DNA of 39,392 bases, taken from an uncultured Spartobacteria bacterium. GTDB lineage: Bacteria > Verrucomicrobiota > Verrucomicrobiia > Chthoniobacterales > UBA6821. The notes under the pieces were generated by a model. That model made no database searches. It worked only from the letters and a program-made list of their open reading frames with translations, and was not told the origin of the DNA. The stretch is from positions 1 to 39,392 of the forward strand of contig CAINEX010000052.1 in assembly GCA_903847935.1 (NCBI GenBank). The letters are read 5' to 3'. Below are positions 34,658 through 39,392 of this stretch, piece after piece; the first letter of the stretch is position 1; every line of letters starts with the position of its first letter. A program made the translations under genes and the position numbers.

Positions 34658-36961
34658 GTGATCGAAAAACACCTTGTCCAAATCACCAACGAACTCGGCC
34701 TGCAAGCTCGTCAGGTTGCCGCAACAGCAGTCCTTCTCGAAGAGGGCGCAACTGTTCCTTTCATTGCCCGTTACCGGAAGGAAAGGACTGGTGAACTTGA
34801 CGAGGTCAAGATCACGGCCATCCGTGATCGTCTGGAGCAACTGGAGGTGCTCGACAAGCGGCGCGAGGCGATCATCTCCTCACTGGATGAACGCAAGCTC
34901 CTGACAGAGGAACTTCGGGCCACAGTCGAATCAGCTGCCACCTTGAACTCACTCGAGGATATTTACCTTCCTTTCAAACCGAGAAAAAGAACCCGCGCCA
35001 CGATTGCGAAGGAACTCGGCCTTGAACCTCTCTCCGATACTCTCTGGAAGCAGGATCCCTCAACCGATCCCGAGTTGCTTGCTGCCCCTTATGTCGGCAA
35101 TACGATCACGGTCGACGCCAAGACCTCGACTTTGGATACCGTTGCCGCCGTTCTCGCCGGAGCTCGCGACATCCTCGCGGAACGGATTAATGATGACGCC
35201 AACGCCCGTGCCCAACTGCGTAACCTTTACCTAAGTAAGGGGATCATCAAATCAACGTTGATTTCAGGAAAAGAGGAGGAGGGAGCCAAATTCAAGGACT
35301 ACTTTGATTGGAGTGAAACCGCCGCCACGGCCCCATCCCACCGCATCCTGGCGATGCGTCGGGGAGAGACCGAGGGGGTTCTCTATTTTCGCCTGACTCC
35401 TCCCGAGAACGAGGCTCTAGGAACCCTCTTCTCTCTCTTCGTGAGGGGGACATCCCCCGCCGCCAAACAGGTGCAACTTGCCTGCGAGGACTGCCTCAAA
35501 CGACTCTTGGGCTTCGCAATGGAGGTCGAGGCGCGCGGCTTCTACAAGAAGAAGGCTGACGAGGAGGCCATCCGCGTCTTCGCCGAAAACCTGCGCGAGC
35601 TTCTTCTGGCCTCCCCACTCGGACAGAAAATCACCCTCGGGATCGACCCCGGATTCCGAACCGGGTGCAAGGTCGTGCTTCTGGACCGCCAGGGAAAACT
35701 TCTCGCCAATGAAGTGATCTATCCCGGCAGGGGTCGTGGAGAGGAAATTGAAGCTGCGGAAGCAATCCTTAACATGGTTCGCCTCCACAAGGTCGAGGCA
35801 ATAGCCATCGGCAACGGCACCGCCTCTCGCGAAACGGAGACCTTTGTCAAGAAGCTCAAGCTTCCCACCTCCATACAGATCGTGGTGGTGAGTGAAAGTG
35901 GCGCCTCGATCTACTCGGCGAGCGAAATTGCCCGGGAGGAATTTCCGGATCTTGACCTCACCGTCCGAGGAGCTGTCTCGATTGGTCGTCGTCTCATGGA
36001 TCCGCTTGCCGAACTTGTGAAGCTGGATCCAAAATCGATCGGGGTTGGCCAATACCAGCATGATGTGGATCAGGCAGCTCTCAAGCGATCTCTCGACGAT
36101 GTCGTCGTCTCCTGCGTGAACAAGGTGGGGGTCGAACTGAATACCGCCTCACGTCATCTCCTGGCTTATGTCTCGGGCCTTAACTCCCGTACCGCGGCCA
36201 GCCTAGTCACCCATCGTGATACTAACGGACCCTTCAGGTCGCGCGCAGAGTTGCTCAAGATAAGTGGTCTCGGACCGAAAGCCTTCGAGCAGGCGGCCGG
36301 ATTCCTTCGGATCCGGGGGGGAGAACATCCCCTTGATGCTAGTTCCGTCCATCCGGAACGCTACGAGCTCGTTGACCGCATGGCGGCGGATCTCGGCTTT
36401 ACCGTACCGGAACTAATGAAAGACCCCGTGAAACGCTCCGCCATCAAGCTCGACCGTTATGTTACCCCCGAAGTGGGACTCCCTACACTCAAGGATATCG
36501 TCGCGGAGTTGGCCAAACCAGGACGTGATCCGCGCGAGCAGTTTGAAGCATTCAGCTTCGCTGATAGCGTGGAGAAAGTTGAAGATTTGCAACCGGGCAT
36601 GAAACTCCCCGGGATCGTAACGAATGTCACCGCCTTTGGAGCCTTCGTTGACGTCGGCGTCCATCAGGACGGCCTGGTCCATATTAGCCAGATCAGTGAT
36701 GACTTTGTAAAAAACCCCGCCGAATTTCTAAAAGTTGGCCAGAGGGTTCAGGCAACTGTGATGGAGGTCGATCTTCCGCGCAAACGTATCGCCCTGTCAC
36801 TGAAGACAAAGGTCGATCTTTCCCCGCGTCAACCCAAAGGAGCCACCGGTGTCAGTCGAGGCGGTCGGGGAGAGGATCTGAGTCGCTACATGCGCAACGA
36901 TTCAGGCAAGCCCGGAACCGGAGGAGACTGGTTCTCCCAGGCGCAACAGAAAAAATTCTAA
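34658..36961 (+). CDS. tex: Tex-family RNA-binding protein
   Basis: Tex is a conserved cytosolic nucleic-acid-binding protein related to eukaryotic Spt6, with roles in transcription and RNA turnover that are still poorly defined. The 767 residues show the N-terminal helical region with EEGATVPFIARYRKERTGELDE (about 30-50) and LEDIYLPFKPRKRTRATIA. A YqgF-like domain follows (LGIDPGFRTGCKVVLLD, about 327-343), then helix-hairpin-helix units (VGVELNTASRHLLAYVSGLNSRTA, LLKISGLGPKAFEQAAGFLRI). The S1 domain is at about 645-715 (GIVTNVTAFGAFVDVGVHQDGLVHISQ). It starts at a GTG (34658-34660) without a Shine-Dalgarno motif and ends 9 bases before the transporter gene. Confidence 0.96.
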   Translation: MIEKHLVQITNELGLQARQVAATAVLLEEGATVPFIARYRKERTGELDEVKITAIRDRLEQLEVLDKRREAIISSLDERKLLTEELRATVESAATLNSLEDIYLPFKPRKRTRATIAKELGLEPLSDTLWKQDPSTDPELLAAPYVGNTITVDAKTSTLDTVAAVLAGARDILAERINDDANARAQLRNLYLSKGIIKSTLISGKEEEGAKFKDYFDWSETAATAPSHRILAMRRGETEGVLYFRLTPPENEALGTLFSLFVRGTSPAAKQVQLACEDCLKRLLGFAMEVEARGFYKKKADEEAIRVFAENLRELLLASPLGQKITLGIDPGFRTGCKVVLLDRQGKLLANEVIYPGRGRGEEIEAAEAILNMVRLHKVEAIAIGNGTASRETETFVKKLKLPTSIQIVVVSESGASIYSASEIAREEFPDLDLTVRGAVSIGRRLMDPLAELVKLDPKSIGVGQYQHDVDQAALKRSLDDVVVSCVNKVGVELNTASRHLLAYVSGLNSRTAASLVTHRDTNGPFRSRAELLKISGLGPKAFEQAAGFLRIRGGEHPLDASSVHPERYELVDRMAADLGFTVPELMKDPVKRSAIKLDRYVTPEVGLPTLKDIVAELAKPGRDPREQFEAFSFADSVEKVEDLQPGMKLPGIVTNVTAFGAFVDVGVHQDGLVHISQISDDFVKNPAEFLKVGQRVQATVMEVDLPRKRIALSLKTKVDLSPRQPKGATGVSRGGRGEDLSRYMRNDSGKPGTGGDWFSQAQQKKF

Positions 36962-36970
36962 CGAACCGCC

Positions 36971-38245
36971 ATGTCCCTAACCTCCCCAAACTCCGCATCC
37001 AGAGTCCTCCTCGCAAGCCTCGCAGGGACGGCAATCGAGTTCTTTGACTTTTACATTTATGCCACGGCTGCAGTCCTTGTCTTTCCTAAACTCTTCTTTC
37101 CTCAGGGTGATTCTACGGCAGCAACCCTCCAGTCTCTGGCGACCTTCTCCCTGGCCTTCTTTGCCAGACCGCTTGGATCCGTCTTTTTTGGCCATTTTGG
37201 CGATCGGATAGGCAGGAAGACGACCTTGGTTGCTGCCCTCCTGACCATGGGAGTCTCCACCGTTTTGATCGGTCTCTTGCCAACCTTTGAATCAATTGGT
37301 CTGGCAGCTCCCGTTCTACTCGCCCTTTGCCGTTTCGGTCAGGGATTCGGTCTTGGCGGAGAATGGGGTGGGGCGGTTCTGCTTGCCACCGAGAACGCCC
37401 CTCCAGGCAAACGCGATTGGTACGGAATGTTTCCCCAGCTTGGTGCGCCCATCGGCTTCCTCTTCTCCGGAGCAATCTTCCTACTACTCAGCAAATACCT
37501 TGATGCCCCCAATTTCCTGACATGGGGCTGGAGGGTTCCCTTTCTCGCAAGCAGCGCACTGGTGATTGTGGGACTCTATGTGCGTCTCAATATCACAGAA
37601 ACTCCCGCTTTCCTCGAAGCATCCTCCCGTAGAAGGCATGTCGCCGTGCCGATGATTAACCTTTTTCGCAACCATCTTCGCACTGTGATCCTGGGAACAT
37701 TTGCAGCGGTTGCGACCTTTGTGATCTTTTACATCCTGATAGTCTTTTCACTTTCCTGGGGCACGACGCATCTTGGCTATTCCAGAGAAACATTTCTGAT
37801 CATTCAACTTATCGGCGTGCTTTTTTTCGCCCTTTCAATTCCCTGCACAGCTTGGATCTCCTCACGGATTGGACGCCGAAACATGCTCCTTCTGGCTACC
37901 CTGGCGATCTTTTTCTTCGGCTTGTTCTTTGATCGCCTCTTTTCTGCGGGAACTCAGGGAGTGGTGGCGACGCTTGTGATCGGCTTTCTGCTGATGGGGG
38001 TCACCTATGCGCCGCTCGGGACGTATCTTTCAGAACTTTTCCCTGTGGAGGTGCGGTACACCGGAGCCTCGATCACCTTTAATATCGCCGGGATTCTCGG
38101 GGCCTCACTGACCCCTTATCTCGCCACATCGCTGGCCATCGGGCATGGGTTGGGATCTGTTGGCCTCTACTTGGCCGGGATGTCGGCGATCAGTCTGATC
38201 GCCCTTATGCTCACGACACAACACGAGAAATTCGGAGAAGCTTAA
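36971..38245 (+). CDS. MFS transporter, metabolite:H+ symporter family
   Basis: A 424-residue inner-membrane protein with 12 predicted helices. TAIEFFDFYIYATAAVLVFPKLFFP in helix 1, FARPLGSVFFGHFGDRIGRK between helices 2 and 3, RFGQGFGLGGEWGGAVLLATENAP in helix 4-5, and TYLSELFPVEVRYTGASITFNIAGILG in helix 10-11 are typical of the MHS group (ProP, ShiA, KgtP, YhjE). These take up compatible solutes, shikimate, 2-oxoglutarate or other organic acids with protons, and the substrate is not readable. It follows tex by nine bases, probably by read-through. Its TAA overlaps the convergent nadB TAA by three bases. Confidence 0.9.
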   Translation: MSLTSPNSASRVLLASLAGTAIEFFDFYIYATAAVLVFPKLFFPQGDSTAATLQSLATFSLAFFARPLGSVFFGHFGDRIGRKTTLVAALLTMGVSTVLIGLLPTFESIGLAAPVLLALCRFGQGFGLGGEWGGAVLLATENAPPGKRDWYGMFPQLGAPIGFLFSGAIFLLLSKYLDAPNFLTWGWRVPFLASSALVIVGLYVRLNITETPAFLEASSRRRHVAVPMINLFRNHLRTVILGTFAAVATFVIFYILIVFSLSWGTTHLGYSRETFLIIQLIGVLFFALSIPCTAWISSRIGRRNMLLLATLAIFFFGLFFDRLFSAGTQGVVATLVIGFLLMGVTYAPLGTYLSELFPVEVRYTGASITFNIAGILGASLTPYLATSLAIGHGLGSVGLYLAGMSAISLIALMLTTQHEKFGEA

Positions 38246-39392
38246 ACCCTCCTGATAAAGGTGTCCCTTATGAATCTCACATCGCCGTGATCGGGATGAT
38301 CCAGCGTGTAGTGAAGGCCTCGGCTTTCTTTCCTGCTTATGGCGCAGTCCACGATCAATGAGGCCGTCGTGGCAAGGTTACGGAGTTCCAATAGGTCGGC
38401 CGTAATTTTGAAATTCCAGTAAAATTCCTGGATCTCATTCTGAAGATTCCGAAGCCTGTGTGCAGCCCTCTGCAGTCGTTTATCGGTGCGAACGATACCC
38501 ACATAATCCCACATTAGTCGCCGAATCTCATCCCAATTGTGGTAAATGACGACTAACTCGTCGACATCCTGGACTTTACCGGGACGCCACTCTGGCAACT
38601 CGACCTCGATTCCCTGACGATGGTGGTTGCGACTTGCCTTGGCCTCCGCGCGATGCGCCATCACAAGCGCCTCCAGCAGCGAGTTACTGGCCAAGCGGTT
38701 GGCCCCGTGCAGGCCAGTGCAGGCTGCTTCACCCACGGCATAGAGTCCCCTCAGGGAGGTCTCGCCGTTCAGGTCCGTCTTCACCCCACCACACTGATAA
38801 TGAGCCGCTGGAACTACGGGAATCGGTTGACGGGTGATATCGATCCCCAGCCTGAAACATGTCTCGTGAATGGTGGGAAAACGTTCCCTGATGAATTCCG
38901 CATTCAAATGAGAGATATCGAGGTAGACGCAGGGCTTCCCGGTTCGCTTCATCTCGGCATCGATGGCCCGGGCCACGATGTCGCGAGGGGCAAGTTCAAG
39001 ACGCTTGTCATATTTTTCCATGAAACGCTTGCCCCGCTCGTCAACAAGGATCCCTCCCTCCCCGCGCGCAGCCTCGGTGATCAAAAAAGACTTGGCCTGG
39101 GGATGGAAGAGGCAGGTCGGGTGAAACTGCATGAACTCCATGTTGGCAATCGTCGCACCGGCCCGCCAGGCCATTGCAACGCCATCCCCCGTGGCGATGC
39201 CGGGGTTGGTCGTGTACTGATAAACTCGTCCGCACCCCCCCGTGGCCAGAATGGTCACATCGGTTCGGAGCGTCTCGACTTCACCGCTTAACTCGTCCAG
39301 CACATAGATCCCGACACAACCATCCTGCATGGCATAGCCAAGTTTGCCCGTGGTGATTAGGTCGACAGCCATGTGATTCTCCATCACCGTGA
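38242..39392 (-). CDS. nadB: L-aspartate oxidase, 3' part
   Basis: NadB oxidises L-aspartate to iminoaspartate with FAD, the first step of NAD synthesis in bacteria. The frame is open to the right edge, so the N-terminal FAD-binding part is missing. The visible 383 residues cover VTILATGGCGRVYQYTTNPGIATGDGVAMAWRAGA, MEFMQFHPTCLF, ITEAARGEGGIL, ELAPRDIVARAID, PVVPAAHYQCGGVKTDLNGETSLRGLYAVGEAACTGLHGANRLASNSLLE, and the helical C-terminal domain with IRRLMWDYVGIVR. TGLHGANRLASNSLLE and MWDYVGIVR separate it from succinate dehydrogenase flavoproteins. An in-frame GTG at 39387 is internal, not the start. Confidence 0.96.
   Translation of the reverse strand, partial: TVMENHMAVDLITTGKLGYAMQDGCVGIYVLDELSGEVETLRTDVTILATGGCGRVYQYTTNPGIATGDGVAMAWRAGATIANMEFMQFHPTCLFHPQAKSFLITEAARGEGGILVDERGKRFMEKYDKRLELAPRDIVARAIDAEMKRTGKPCVYLDISHLNAEFIRERFPTIHETCFRLGIDITRQPIPVVPAAHYQCGGVKTDLNGETSLRGLYAVGEAACTGLHGANRLASNSLLEALVMAHRAEAKASRNHHRQGIEVELPEWRPGKVQDVDELVVIYHNWDEIRRLMWDYVGIVRTDKRLQRAAHRLRNLQNEIQEFYWNFKITADLLELRNLATTASLIVDCAISRKESRGLHYTLDHPDHGDVRFIRDTFIRRV

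Overview
The window is a dense, intact stretch of bacterial chromosome with about 35 genes and a G+C content in the mid-50s (judged by eye). It has no insertion sequences, phage genes, CRISPR arrays or rRNA. An outer membrane is implied by lipoprotein signals and a heptosyltransferase-type GT9 enzyme. I infer Verrucomicrobiota or a related PVC-group bacterium from the gene repertoire (small DUF2934 and DUF1802 proteins, DUF3656-type U32 protein, uronate genes kduI/kduD, a secreted protein of a type I associate with that group). This is a judgement from recognition, not a search result.

Layout, left to right. 1-3.2 kb: the tail of a LytTR-type regulator at the edge, leuB (leucine), trpF (tryptophan), a small YvlD-like membrane protein and a divergent Lys-rich DUF2934 protein. 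3.2-7.8 kb: a complete branched-chain/amide-type ABC importer (livK-livH-livM-livG-livF, minus strand). 7.9-11.5 kb: an ArsR-type regulator fused to a methyltransferase domain, divergent from metK-ahcY, with a palindrome in the shared promoter region. This looks like a locally controlled SAM/SAH cycle. 11.6-14.8 kb: mqo, then kduI-kduD for unsaturated uronate use. 14.9-17.5 kb: typA followed by a YebC-family gene, both linked to translation. 17.6-19.9 kb: a stand-alone class I amidotransferase, tRNA-Arg(CCG), and bioA. 20-23.8 kb: thiH-thiS-U32. 23.9-28.9 kb: a tight run tmk-holB-proB-ABC-2 permease-unknown membrane protein-GT9. 29-31.5 kb: two secreted proteins of unknown function downstream of transaldolase. 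31.5-39.4 kb: pyrG, DUF1802, PHP phosphoesterase, tex, an MHS-family transporter, and the 3' two thirds of nadB at the right edge.

Most of the window is core metabolism, and I did not find a clear new defence or mobile system. The parts most worth following are: the ArsR-methyltransferase/SAM-cycle locus with its palindrome; thiH-thiS without thiG; the conserved-looking but unexplained ABC-2 permease/membrane protein/GT9 tail; the pair of secreted unknowns; and a recurrent start-site pattern. In that pattern the first genes of transcription units lack Shine-Dalgarno sequences and often have a -10 box only a few bases from the start codon, while internal cistrons do carry Shine-Dalgarno motifs.
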